Source: Rhizophagus sp. LPA8_4_AMF (taxonomy: Eukaryota; Glomeromycota; Glomeromycetes; Glomerales; Glomeraceae). Taken from it: 54,531 nucleotides of DNA. Location of the stretch: contig JADRCO010000102.1 in assembly GCA_021464525.1 (NCBI GenBank), positions 1 to 54,531 on the forward strand, written 5' to 3'. Position 1 is the first letter of the stretch. Every line of letters starts with the position of its first letter. A program made the position numbers and the translations under genes. A model generated the notes under the pieces. It made no database searches. It had not been told where the DNA came from and saw nothing but the letters and a program-made list of their open reading frames with translations. Below are positions 1 to 11,506 of the stretch, piece by piece.

Positions 1-42
1 AAAAAAAAAAAAAAAAAAAAAAAAAAATAAAAAAAAAAAAAA

Positions 43-73
<31 letters not shown>

Positions 74-76
74 TGT
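1..76. repeat. A/T homopolymer tract at the window edge
   Basis: The first 76 bases are nearly pure A with a 12-base T run in the middle. It is low-complexity sequence with no coding content. It could be a natural AT tract or an assembly-edge artefact. Confidence 0.9.
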
Positions 77-784
77 TTTACTAGCTTAGTTTATTTACCA
101 TTTTATTTTTATTTACCTTTGTTTTTACAATATATATAAAATAGTAAATGATATCCGATATTAAAAAATTGAAATAAACAACATAATGCAACTTTTTAAC
201 TTCGTATTCTAAATATTTTTTTTTCCAATTTATCACACATTTATACACATGACCGTGTCAATTATTATAATACAAAACATTTAAATCTGTTTCTATGAAA
301 GTCCTATCCACCCATCATTTGTTTGATAATGTTTCTAGAAATAACTGTTTTGCGTAAATTTGCTCGCCTATTTGAAAAGCCCGAGCGATCACTTTTGCTT
401 GATATCCCATTTTAGTTATTTTTCTAGCTTACCTCTGCTTGATCCGCTCTTACTCTCTTACTCCTCTTGCTTTTCAAGTTCAACCACTTGTTCACACTCT
501 ACATGTTTTCCAAATGTTATTTTTGAATTTTATTTACCATTCGAATTAAACTATTTCGCTTTGTTCAAAAATATTTGATGGTAGCAAGATCTAAATATAA
601 TTTTTATGTTTAAAGGATCAGTCTTAACTACCGTAGTAATACTGTATATTCCTATTCAGTTTGTATGGGAAGATTCTATAGAAAGCAAGAGAGCTGAAAA
701 TCAAATTTTTATTCATGGTATCGAAGTTTAATTGAACGAATACGGCAATATATAATAAGAAGTTCTAATACAATAAATAATTAG

Positions 785-943
785 ATGGGATCCCCAATCA
801 ACAAAGTAGATGATCTGAAAGTGACTTCCGGTTTTATTATATTTGGTGATGCTAAGTCTCATTTGAAAAGAAGCAAAGCTTGGACGTTCAAAATAAACAC
901 TATAAATTATAAGTCAATCTGTACATTCTTTGTCGCGGATTGA
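785..943 (+). pseudogene. Short coding-like remnant, unknown family
   Basis: An ATG-initiated frame of 52 codons with unbiased amino-acid use (it contains KSHLKRSKAWTFKINTIN) ends at TGA 941-943. A +1 shift at that stop continues as a further open frame (EENKFMGVRGIKEIPEF) for about 20 codons, which suggests a frameshifted fragment of a larger gene. I do not recognise the family. It could also be a chance frame. Confidence 0.25.
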
Positions 944-3040
944 AGAAAATAAATTCATGGGCGTTCGAGGAATAAAAGAAATTCCCGAATTTTATTGATA
1001 AAATATTCCAAATAAAAGTATTCATATCCAGCCTATCTGGTCAGATCTCAATTCGATGTGATGTTAATGACATATTCCATTTGGAAATGATTCATTTTAT
1101 CTCTAATATGGTTTAATAAAAAAACTTGACTCCATTATTTTTCATAATGCAAACTAACCTACACACGTACACCCCCATATCACAGCATGCAAGTAGCTAA
1201 TAAACGCCTTATTAATTCTAATCTATGTAACATAAAAAGATAAATTAGATATATGATTCGGCTCATACAAGGGTTTATTTTACAAAATGAAATGGTATTC
1301 CTAACTAATACTGCGAACCACAATAGTTCTTCATTTGTCTAAACTAACCCATGATCCAGTTTCATATGTCTCAATTACCAATATTCTAGATAAAAAAAAA
1401 TTGGTCATCAGTTATATTTGAGACATGCAGGGTCAAAAATAAATTAACTTCATTTAACCTTAGTAAAGCCTCTTTTTTCCAATTAATAAAGTTGTTTTTG
1501 TTAAGAATCCTTCCCAATGTACTATTAAACGTCACCTAGTCTAACCGAAGTACTAGTATCATAAGTAGGGTGACGGAATACATGATAAAACTTCATTGAG
1601 TGTAAGAGGCCTGAAAACAAAAAAATGGGATAAGCAAATAAATACTATGAAAAATTAAATACGACATTTATTGAATAATACGTAAGGCATACATACGTTA
1701 AACTATTTTACGATAGAACCTACTTTAATTATTCAACTGAGTAATAAAATCTGCAATGTTCGTGCTCCTCTCCCAAACCATCTTGCAAAAGCGTATTTTT
1801 GGTATACTTAAGAAACACTACACCGTTGGTACCATTCTTCTCGAATACCTGATTTCACCATCGTTAAGAGAAAATTTATCTTTGTTGAAATTTAAAAATT
1901 TTTGACAGCTACTACACTCCGACCTTCAACTGTTTCTACTGATGGACTAGCGTGAGTAATTGTAGAACTTGTAGAACTTAACATGTCGATTTTGTACAGA
2001 AAAAAAATTAAATTTAGACAAATATAGAAAAAAAGGATTTGGATCCTGGGCCATTTAATGCAATTCCAGTATCATTTTGTTTCATTTCCGAGAGACTGGT
2101 TCCCAAAGACAAAGTTCCAATAACAAAAAGGTAGTGGAACACATGATAACGTTGTTGAATAATCTGCGAAGCGTACAATAGTAATAACTTAAATTATTCA
2201 ACCACACCCCAACCTTGCATCAGTTTTTGGCCAGACCCGATCTTAAACCAACTTTTCAAAGTTCCTGTTTATATCAAGGAACGCTAGAACAATCATCAAT
2301 TTTCCCGATTTAAACATAAATAAGAAAAAACTCCACTTCTTTGGACTTCAAAATAATTTTTAACAGTGTGAACTGTTTCAAATGGAGAATTTATAGAAGA
2401 GTACATTTCTTTGTTTTCAGTAGCAAAAAAAAATTGAGTCGGGATATATATATAGAATCGGTTGTCGCACAATCATGTCCATAATTACATCATCGCATCA
2501 ATCACGAGAGCTGTCAAAACTTTCGAAGGCTTACTATTATATTCTAACTTTGCAGCCTACTGCCTCATATTCAAGGAATTTAGAATTCGAGATTGAGTTT
2601 CTTACACCAGTTATACGTTAATTAAAATCAGATGACTAACAAAATGATTTTATAAAATTTTAAAAATAAATCACGTGCGTACAATTAAATCATAATATAT
2701 AGACTTTTCAAATCTTCTGTATTTTTAAACAAACCGCAATCAGAACTTCTTTCACATTATTATGCATCACTAAATATGTTTCATTTGTTTTCAATTTCCT
2801 TCGGATTTAGTCATAAATACTGTGTTAATTCCGCCCTAGATTCAGAAATTGCAATACAAGATAGTAGGTTTAAATGAGCGTAATATCATTATGTAAATAA
2901 TCTAAAGAAAGTTTACATGATAAATATATCATGCATTAATTAAAATAATAATTATATTCACTTATTTTAATAATTTTATCTAACTTGTGCTAAAATTCAA
3001 GGTTAGTTTATACACATCACCAAATTCAAATCACTAATCT

Positions 3041-3122
3041 CATATGGGCCGATTTGACGCATCATACCAATTCCCATTTACTATGAAATTATCACATGCA
3101 ATGCGTCAAATCCGCCCATATG
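3041..3122. repeat. Inverted repeat, 22-bp arms, 38-nt loop
   Basis: The left arm (3041-3062) and right arm (3101-3122) are reverse complements except for one base. Both start or end in CATATGGGC and contain TTTGACGCAT. The arms are notably less AT-rich than the surroundings. It could be a hairpin-forming remnant of a short inverted-repeat element or a palindromic binding site. No adjacent gene explains it. Confidence 0.85.
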
Positions 3123-4579
3123 TTATCCATAATTCTAAATTCAAATTATTACTATCCAAAATTTAAATCCAAATAAATTTAATACAACTAAAATCTTAAT
3201 CTAGATCTCATTACATGCATGCTAAACTACACGATTCGATACAAGAAGCGCGGAATACACTAAACAACATGTACTGTACAGCGAGCAAGTAAAAGAACTT
3301 TTGGAACAGTTAATCATAGACTACTAAAATTAGTCTACTGCAAGATAGAAATAAAAATAAATTCCAATCATTATGAATATTAACGTGTATAGAATATCTA
3401 CAGGATTGGAACCATTTACCATCACTTTAATTCAGTAAAATTATTAGATTATTAATTATCGCTTTAATTCCGGCCAATATTTATGATGATTCAATTCTGA
3501 CCAGCGCTATAAACTTTGCCAGTTAATGATGGAATTCTATTTGTTTTGTAACTTAGGTTACACTTTATTTGCATTAGTTGAGAAATATTAATAATGAACA
3601 TAATCGGACAAAAAATATATATATATATACTAACAGCTAAAGATTATAATTTAAAAAACGATACATAATCAATTCCTTCTCACAAAATTAGTGGATCTTT
3701 ATCAAGAATTTATAAAAAAAAATCATTATTGCTCTATTTGAAGTAATTTATTGGTGGAGCAGGTTTTTTTTTACTGCTTAGGAATTAAAATTTTCAATAG
3801 AGAAAAAATCTCACACGATTATATTAAAATAGGGAAAAATCTCAAGGTTTTCATATGGTATCGAAAATTAGAAATATTTGGGGATGGTCACGAGCTAAAA
3901 TAAGAATGTTCGACATTTCGAAGTTAATCCTTGCTTATCTGTTATCTTTCTCGATTAATTGCAAATATAAATCATGTTACAATCCGAATTTCGTGCGATT
4001 ACATAATCTATCAAATGAAAAAATAAATAAATAAAGAAAAACATAATTTAAATAATCTTTGATTTTTTAATATTTCATTAATTTGATATATTATTATTAA
4101 TTTAATAATTAAAAATAAAATGGGCGTATAGATAGATAACAATGGCTTAAATATATTTGAACATGCTTTTGTAAAAATCGCCGGCCGATATGAACAGGTG
4201 AGAGTGTGTGTATCATTTGTATCATTTGTAATACATTATTGTGTGGTATTAAATGTTGTGACTGATTAATATTTGAAGTTGTTATTTATTACAGTCAAAT
4301 TACAGTAAATCCCTTTTTACTATTTTTTCTCCCAATACAAAAAGGATTTTGTTTACAACACATGACGAATTAATCCAAAATTGTAAAGATTTGATAGGAA
4401 AAAAAAAGAAATCAAATAAGTGCTCCCAAACATTTCTGCCTCATGTACCTTATCACATTTTCTAAATTATCCGTCCAAACATCTACACTTTTCTTAATTA
4501 ACTCTTTCTCGAAATCCTTTTGAAATCAAAATTCTTCATTTTTTAATTTTTTTAATTTTTCAAAAAGCAAAAAGTAACA

Positions 4580-4987
4580 ATGGATGTTCGTGAGTTGCGA
4601 TCGGTTGCAATGTCTATAATACTCAAACAAAGAGTATGTCGGATGCTACCAACTCCTTCATCTTTACATAATAAGCAGGGATTCCAAACTTATCCACCGA
4701 TAAATCGTAGCAGACGTCAAACCTATCAATACAAAGAAATAGACATTTCAGCATTTGACGCCTTATTTGAAGGGAAACCTATCGAAGGTATTCCAGACAT
4801 GATTCCCTCTCCAAAATCAACAATTACCTTTACATTTAATGAAAAAAGATCTCGATATAGACATATTAAAGAAAGAGAGTTCTTTTTAAATTGTAAAAAA
4901 TCTGTTTCGCAACTTATACTTTATTGGGAAACTGTGTGGCTAGTTGGAAAGGAAAGCGCTGGAAGGTGTGCTGGTTGGAAATGGTAA
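4580..4987 (+). CDS. Hypothetical protein, 135 aa
   Basis: A single-exon frame with balanced composition, unlike the low-complexity frames around it. The N-terminal half is basic and polar and carries a Tyr/Arg/Gln-rich patch near residues 40-52. The centre is acidic to neutral and Pro-rich (residues 56-80). The C-terminus is hydrophobic and Trp-rich, ending GWKW. There is no signal peptide, clear membrane segment or family motif I recognise. AT-rich sequence without further coding follows at once. The start is the first ATG in frame, after an A-rich stretch typical of start contexts here. Unspliced extra exons cannot be excluded. Confidence 0.45.
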   Translation: MDVRELRSVAMSIILKQRVCRMLPTPSSLHNKQGFQTYPPINRSRRQTYQYKEIDISAFDALFEGKPIEGIPDMIPSPKSTITFTFNEKRSRYRHIKEREFFLNCKKSVSQLILYWETVWLVGKESAGRCAGWKW

Positions 4988-5382
4988 AATAAAATTAATA
5001 AGATTAAATAATTATATATAAACATATATATATGTATATATAATTTGTTTAATCGATCTGATAATATTTCATTATCTTGCCCCGTATATAAACACTCTTA
5101 ATAATAGACTTGTATATTTTTTCAAAAAATTTTTTATTCTTAATTCACATAGTTAACTTATAGACGTCTCAGAAGGTTTTTATTATTATAGTAATCAGAT
5201 TAAGATTCTCTTTTATTTACCAACTGTAAGAGAGAGTTTTAACTCCAAAATTTATTTAGTTATTATTTATATATTAATAAAAATATCTGCTTTTTTTCAA
5301 ATGATGAATGATTCGACATCAATGATTAATTTAAATAATGAAAAAAAAATAGAATATAAATAGTTACATAAGTTTTCTATCA
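4988..5382. other. Intergenic, convergent 3' ends
   Basis: AT-rich sequence between the hypothetical gene (+) and the MerT/HMA-like gene (-). It contains (TA)n stretches near 5015-5045. No gene is seen. Confidence 0.7.
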
Positions 5383-6081
5383 TTAGTACTTATTCTCAAT
5401 ATAATGATGAATAACTTTTGGTTCATATTTGAAGTCTACCATTTTCACCCAGGTTTCAATATCAACTGGCTTATAATTACCAGGTATAACACTAACAATA
5501 GCTGATTGATTATTAAAATAAACTTTTGAATCTATCACGAAAGGTTTAGAATCAAATTGAGTTTTAATCCTATTAGCACATCCCTCGCAACTTATTCCAT
5601 TGATTTGAACAATAAATATTTCAACTTCTTCTGTTAAAGGCTTTTCTGAATTAAATGGTGATATTGTAATTCTTCCTTGATTATATAAAGAAACCAATTC
5701 TGGAGATGATGATAAAGATAACGAAATCAGCAATGTAACTAAGGTTTGTTTCGAATTTATCCCATATTTAGTTATCGTATACAATATCAGGATCGTGGTA
5801 AAAGATAGAAATATTGGTCGATATGGTGTTAAAATACTGAATCCTGCACAACTGATCGAGAATATGTTAAGGATTAGTTGTATAATACAACAGCTTGAAC
5901 CTAGAAGACCGGTAGTAATTGCCCAAATATATGATGATTTATTCGAAGGAAAAGTGCTTTTAGGTTGCATATTGTATAAAAATAATTTTGAAACAAAAGG
6001 AATTGAAAATTGGAAGAACACGCATAACGACCAGTAACCATAACGACATATTAACATTTGAACTATTGTAACACAAATCAC
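5383..6081 (-). CDS. MerT-like membrane protein fused to an HMA (MerP-like) domain
   Basis: An intronless 232-aa frame. Residues about 51-130 are strongly hydrophobic (two to three membrane spans). They carry a vicinal cysteine pair in SSCC (62-65), a third Cys at 78, and a PYRP motif (86-89), an arrangement resembling bacterial mercuric transporter MerT. The C-terminal part (about 153-225) is a heavy-metal-associated fold with the metal-binding GISCEGC motif (Cys165, Cys168), like MerP or copper chaperones. The inference is a metal ion transporter or metal-handling protein; the metal is unknown. Met38 is a credible alternative start, because the first 37 residues look less conserved. The gene starts 88 bp from the divergent NAD kinase, so the promoter is probably shared. 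Confidence 0.7.
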   Translation of the reverse strand: MICVTIVQMLICRYGYWSLCVFFQFSIPFVSKLFLYNMQPKSTFPSNKSSYIWAITTGLLGSSCCIIQLILNIFSISCAGFSILTPYRPIFLSFTTILILYTITKYGINSKQTLVTLLISLSLSSSPELVSLYNQGRITISPFNSEKPLTEEVEIFIVQINGISCEGCANRIKTQFDSKPFVIDSKVYFNNQSAIVSVIPGNYKPVDIETWVKMVDFKYEPKVIHHYIENKY

Positions 6082-6169
6082 CAGATTTACTTAACCCATT
6101 TGATTAGATGTTAGAAATCTTCATATATTAGATATATTAGAACTACTACTGTATTTTTAATTTTTTTTC

Positions 6170-8639
6170 ATGTCTTTTAGACGAGTAGTTCCTTTATTTA
6201 AACTTTTCGCTAATACCGAAAACTGTAAAAGACGTGTATTATGTCATACCATTCCTTTTCTAAGTCCACAAAAGCATTTTATCAAATTTCGGTATTATTC
6301 AAATACAAGGGATTTACCCGACAAGGCAGAATTTCTATTGAGTAAAATTGGAAAAAAATCTGGTAATTACTTTTACTTTACGCATATGTGAAGGTTTAAA
6401 GCTTAAACCTACTTACTTTTATATTGAATATAAAGATACATCTCAAACGTCAACAACGACTGAAAAAGCCACTACAGAAATTAAAGAAGTTATCGGTTCA
6501 ACATATGGGTAAATAAAGTTTCTCATATTTACGTTACGATTAAATAAAAAAATTAAGAATATCTTATTCTTTAGAATAAATTATCGATTAAAATGGATAG
6601 AACCTCCACGCACAGTTCTGATTGTGAAAAAACCGTTTACCAAATCAACTGATAATGCACTCTTGGAAATTGTAAAGTACGTATGAAAAAAAAAAATTCC
6701 TTACATATGATTATTAAATCATTAAAATTTATTTCCAAAAAAACTCTTCAGTTGGTTACATGAATCTTATCCTAATATGAATATCATTGTTGAACCTGAG
6801 GTAGCTAAAAAATTTGAAAATGAATTACCATACGTGTTTATTTCACAAGGTGGGTGGTTTTAATCAAATGTTTTTTTTTATATAAATTGAAATGATAATT
6901 TAAAACAAAATTTAGGATGTGAAGATGAATATACACGTATCGTAGATTTTGTTATAACAATAGGTGGCGATGGAACAATTCTTCACGTTTCATCACTTTT
7001 CAATCAACGTGTTCCTCCAGTCATATCATTCTCGATGGGGACATTAGGATTTCTGCTTCCTTTTCGTATCCTTAATAAACTTTGTGAATAAATATCAATA
7101 CACACTTTAGAATACCTTGACTGATGTAATATCATTGGATAGATGTACAACATTACAAATCTGCGTTAGAAGATATAATCAAAGGAAACGTCTCGCTGTT
7201 ACTTCGCATGAGACTTTCTTGCTCGATGTGGAACACAGAAGGGAAAAGAATTGCAAAAGATGGCATTGAGATTGGTAATTATGGCTATATAGCAGCGTAA
7301 ATTTTATTAAACAATATTTCTGATTTAGACATTATTATTTTTTTTTTTAATCAGGTAATTTACAATCCATGAATGAAGTCAATTTACATCGAGGGCGTTA
7401 TCCACACCTTACTGCCATCGAATGTTTTGTGGATGGACAAATTTTAACGGATGCTGTGGTAAATTATCTTAATGGTTTACTAAATAATATTGTGAAGTCA
7501 ACCACCCTTTTCTCCACAGTTGAAATATGAAATATTCTTAGAATACAAAAAAGATATAGCTAATCATGTGCATTTCATTTTTTATCTAGGCGGATGGGTT
7601 AATAATTGCCACTCCTACAGGTTCAACAGCATACTCATTGTCAGCTGGCATGTTTTCTTATTTATTTACATATGAATAGAAATTTTGAAAGAACTGAATA
7701 TTGACCTGGCATATATCAGTGAAGATATTTATCTCTTCAATGGCTTGGATCAAAATTTGCCTGGGGTTTATTAATTAATAACGAATCTTACCATTGAAGA
7801 GATAAGTAGCTCAAGGTACAAGTTGGACGCGCTTTATGCTCGAAATGTTATTGATAAGAACATATTATTTTTATTGATAATGCCAGAATCCAAAAAAGAT
7901 ACTTGTAAATTAAAATAAGAAAACTCAAATGTATTGGATTGTAAATTAATATAGGAGGACCTATAATACATCCATCTGTGCAAAGTCTCATTGTTACCCC
8001 TATTTGTCCAAGATCACTTTCTTTTCGACCTGTTTTATTACCACCAGATGTAAAAATACAACTAAGGGTAAGCTTGATTAGTATGTAATTACGTAATATT
8101 AATTTTACTTCTTTCATTTTTAAAATTTTGATTTAAATTTTCTAGATTGGTGAAGAAAGTCGTGCTCCAGTAGAAGTTACAATAGATGGAAGAGTAATAT
8201 GCATGTTGAAAAAAGGAGAATGGTTAGAGGTAAGACCATATAATTTAATTTATTTATTTTTTTTTTTTTTAAAAAAAAAGCAAATATATATAGTTTTTCT
8301 CTAAGGGCGTCATAGCACAATCAAATTAAAGATATGAGGGTTTAGACTTCAAAATCAAAAATGACGGCGGTTTACTGTAGAAGTGTACTGATACAGAGAA
8401 TGAGAATCGGTTTGATTCTGAAAAGGGTTCTAATCAAATACGTGGTACTTGCGCTAGATACGTGAAAGATTAACATTATATTTATTTTATTTATTTAATA
8501 GGTACAAATGTCACCTTATCCAATTCCTTGCGTGAACAGAATTGATGAGGGGGTTGATTGGGTTAAGGATATTAATGATTTATTAAAGTGGAACCAAAAC
8601 TTTGTAAATAAGCAATTACTTACACATGGATTTGTTTAA
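6170..8639 (+). CDS. POS5: Mitochondrial NAD(H) kinase, POS5-like, 11 exons
   Basis: Exons: 6170-6362, 6436-6508, 6575-6676, 6752-6849, 6916-7065, 7143-7274, 7355-7458, 7590-7647, 7955-8067, 8146-8229, 8502-8639 (1245 nt, 414 aa). It phosphorylates NAD(H) to NADP(H). It carries the NAD kinase GGDGT motif (172-176), the [11 protein letters not shown] segment and [14 protein letters not shown] (292-305). The N-terminus is Arg/Lys-rich and poor in acidic residues up to a RYYS site near residue 46, as in a mitochondrial presequence, so matrix NADPH supply is likely. Intron 8 (7648-7954) uses a GC donor and holds a 15-bp inverted repeat. The first intron could alternatively end at 6393, which keeps the same frame. 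Confidence 0.93.
7729..7805. repeat. 15-bp perfect inverted repeat inside NAD kinase intron 8
   Basis: Arms 7729-7743 and 7791-7805 are exact reverse complements (core ATCTCTTCAATGG) separated by 47 nt. It lies within the unusually long (307 nt) GC-AG intron. It may be a remnant of an inserted element or an RNA hairpin that brings the splice sites together. Confidence 0.85.
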
Positions 8640-8904
8640 TATACGTTTGAAGGTTTTCTTTGTCCTTAATAATTATTTTCGTAGAATTGCTCTCAGGAAA
8701 ATTTTAATAAATAAGACAATTATTGTTAAAAAAATAATATTAAAAAAAACTTTTTCCCTATTTTTATTGGTTTTTTCACAAGATTATTTTTAATACTAGT
8801 GGCAGAAGGATAATGCTGTTTATAATATAAGGAGGTTATTTTAATGAATGTCGACAGTTTTAAATTAATATATAGTTCCTATACTAAGGAAATCATGGTT
8901 ATTA

Positions 8905-11009
8905 CTAATTGAATTTCTTGTAAGAACTTTTCTCAAATTCCCTAAGTTTAAATTTTCTTTTCCTCTTTTTCACTTTTACTCGAGGTTCTATTATATTACG
9001 TTCTTCTAAACTAACCATTCTTTCACGAAATAGGTTTCCTTCTGGCTGTTTGTTTAAGAATATTTTTATTAGATTTTGTTCAAAATGTTTTTATGCATTA
9101 TAAAATTACAATACCTTTAATGTTCTTAATGATTCAGACAACTCTTCCTGAAGTTGTACATCAATTGGCAATTTTTTAACTCTAATCATAGCAAAAATAA
9201 ATAAACATTTACATATTTATAGTCAACAAAATTGATCATATACAGAACTAAATTACATACGAATATTTTCCAATCTTCTTCAACGGTAAGTTTGCTTTCT
9301 CTTCAGCTGTCTTGGCCTTTTCAGCTTGCTGTTTCTCACGTTCTGTAAATTCTTGATTGAAGCTTTGAATTATCTCTGGGAGCCTAAGCATTAATTATAA
9401 AGTTAAATTTATTTGTTTGAAAAAAAATCATTGAATATATAAATTTTTAATACTTTTCCAATTCTCTCCTAAATCCCTTTTTAGCTTTTCTTTCTTGTTC
9501 TTCTTTTAATCTAGCAAATTTCCTTTTTTCTTTATTTCGTTCTGTCCTTGTCTTTTTATGTTGATTATTAACTTGTACAATCATTTCATTTCTTTCATTT
9601 TCCTCAACTTCATCCTCCGAAGATTTTTCTTCATTAATATCTTTATCCACCATATCCTCTGGATTCATTGCTGAAGTTGGCATTTCAGATAACACAGGAA
9701 GCTGAGATTGCAATTTTTCTTTTTTCTGTAACTTGACTACTTCTTCTTCGTGAGCAATTTTAAGTAGGGACTTTTGATAATTTAATAAAACAATATTATT
9801 AATATGCAAATTTCGTGTGTAATAATACTAAGCTACTAAGTTAGTTAATGGGCAGCGACGCCTATGCTAGAAAGAAAGTAATTATAGTTTATACCTGATG
9901 ATCCTCAAATTTTGGATTATAACTAGCTCCTGGATGCGGAAAATGTACAGCTGGAATAGTGTCAGATGGTTTCACGTTCATAGTTGGAGGTGGCTTTCAA
10001 ATTAAGAAATAATATATATAATAATTTAATAATTATTAAACGAAGTAATTTTTAATAACTTTGATGATTAATTCACCTTAATTTTCCGTTTCTTCACTGG
10101 AGGCAAGAAATCATTGTCATCATCTCGAAGTGGTTCATCAGAATCTAAATAATCATAATAAAATTATTAAGTCAGCATCAGATAAAAATAAAATTATGAA
10201 GTCACCATCAGAAAAAAAAAAAAATTTTTTTTTTTCCAAAAAATTAATTCATACCTTCTGCATTCCATACATCATATTCACCAGTTTTTAATAAAACTTT
10301 AGTAGGTACAGAATTTTCAGTAGTTAATTTAACATGATCCTTATTTTTTTTCACCAATTCTTTTGATTCTTTCGATTCTTCTTCTGATTCTTCTGATCCT
10401 TCTGATTTAAATTTATTATATTTTGATACATAATGTTTTTTATGAACAATTTGTTTTTTTGGTTTTGAAAATATTGCGGGAATTTTACTATTATTTTCTA
10501 TTATTTGATCGATTTTTAGTTTGGCAAATTTTTTATTTATTTTCTTCCTAACTTTTGATTCATTAGAACGAATCAATAAAAAAAAAAATGAAATTATTAA
10601 AAAGTTTTTTTTTTTTTTAGAATAAATTTTATTTAACATAAAATATGATAAAATAATATTATACCATCAACATCACCCAATGTATCAATTGTGAAAATTT
10701 TTTCGTCCGGTAAATCACGAATTCTTCCTCTAATATTCAAAAATAAAATAAAAAAAAAATAAATATTATGATATTATTATTACACTTAAAAGAAAAAAAT
10801 TGATTTTAATTTATTATATAAAAATAGTAAATCTTTTTTTTTTTAACAAACCCAGTAATTCTCTCTTCGTCTCTTATCCCTTCTAACGTTTTTTCTATTT
10901 CAGTAATATCAACATTTTTTCTCCAAGCCTTTTTTCCTTTACGACTCGGTCGAGTTTTCCTTTTTTTTATCACAGGTTCAATAGGTTCAATAGGAATTAC
11001 CGAAGTCAT
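8905..11009 (-). CDS. NOP53: Ribosome biogenesis protein NOP53 (GLTSCR2/PICT1 family), 9 exons
   Basis: Exons in coding order: 11009-10852, 10729-10665, 10551-10255, 10144-10077, 9993-9895, 9770-9454, 9383-9261, 9181-9115, 9045-8905 (1335 nt, 444 aa). Nop53 is a nucleolar 60S assembly factor that recruits the exosome helicase Mtr4 to pre-ribosomes for 7S rRNA processing. The N-terminal signature SRKGKKAWRKNVD is diagnostic. The middle is charged and disordered with Ser/Glu repeats. A FPHPGASYNP motif follows, then LKIAHEEEVVKL, and a Lys/Arg-rich C-terminus (VKVKKRKRKFKLREFE). Poly-A sits directly upstream of the ATG. All introns are GT-AG, about 65-125 nt. Confidence 0.92.
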
Positions 11010-11506
11010 TTTTCAAAAAAAAAAAAAAAAAAAAAAATCGATCGAGATCAATTGTATTATAAAAATAGATATATATTATACTGTATATATATATATATTT
11101 TATTTTATGATTGGATGATAATCAGGTTTAATTAGTTTAATTTATGAATTAACCATATCAATGCGTATTATCTATTAAAAACCTAAAATTTTCTTTTTTT
11201 GCGAAAATCTCGAATTTTAAGAGTTTTTTAATTAAAAAATTTTTATTTTGATTTACACGTGTAAATTAAAAAGCATGATTTTTACATGAAATGAAGCTTT
11301 TTTTTTTCTCAAATGTCTGTCTGTTTTAAGTGTTTTTTTTTAAGTGTGTGAATGTTCTTTACAATTAATTATTATTATAATCAAGTCTATCTATTGCTGT
11401 AACTGGTATAATGTAAATGCTATACTTTTTTCTATATTAAGAAAGAGTAAAAAAAAAAAATTGTCTAAAAGCAAATGTTATTATTATATTAAGGATTGAT
11501 TAAAGT

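Larger units (their letters stand above)
77..4579. other. Gene-poor AT-rich segment
   Basis: No convincing gene is seen on either strand. The longest open frame (360-578 +) is rich in Ser, Phe and Leu and has no recognisable motif. A 52-codon frame at 785-943 reads like coding sequence but stops early (separate entry). The segments around 1560-1760 and 2130-2220 share short similar strings (an ACATGATAA core, TTGAATAAT) and may be diverged copies of one repeat. The strongest structure is the inverted repeat at 3041-3122. Confidence 0.6.

Noticed and set aside
360..578. 72-codon frame on the plus strand
   Set aside because: Ser/Phe/Leu-rich, no motif, no support from neighbours; typical chance frame in AT-rich DNA.
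7848..8117. 89-codon minus-strand frame
   Set aside because: Antisense shadow of NAD kinase exon 9 and adjoining intron sequence.
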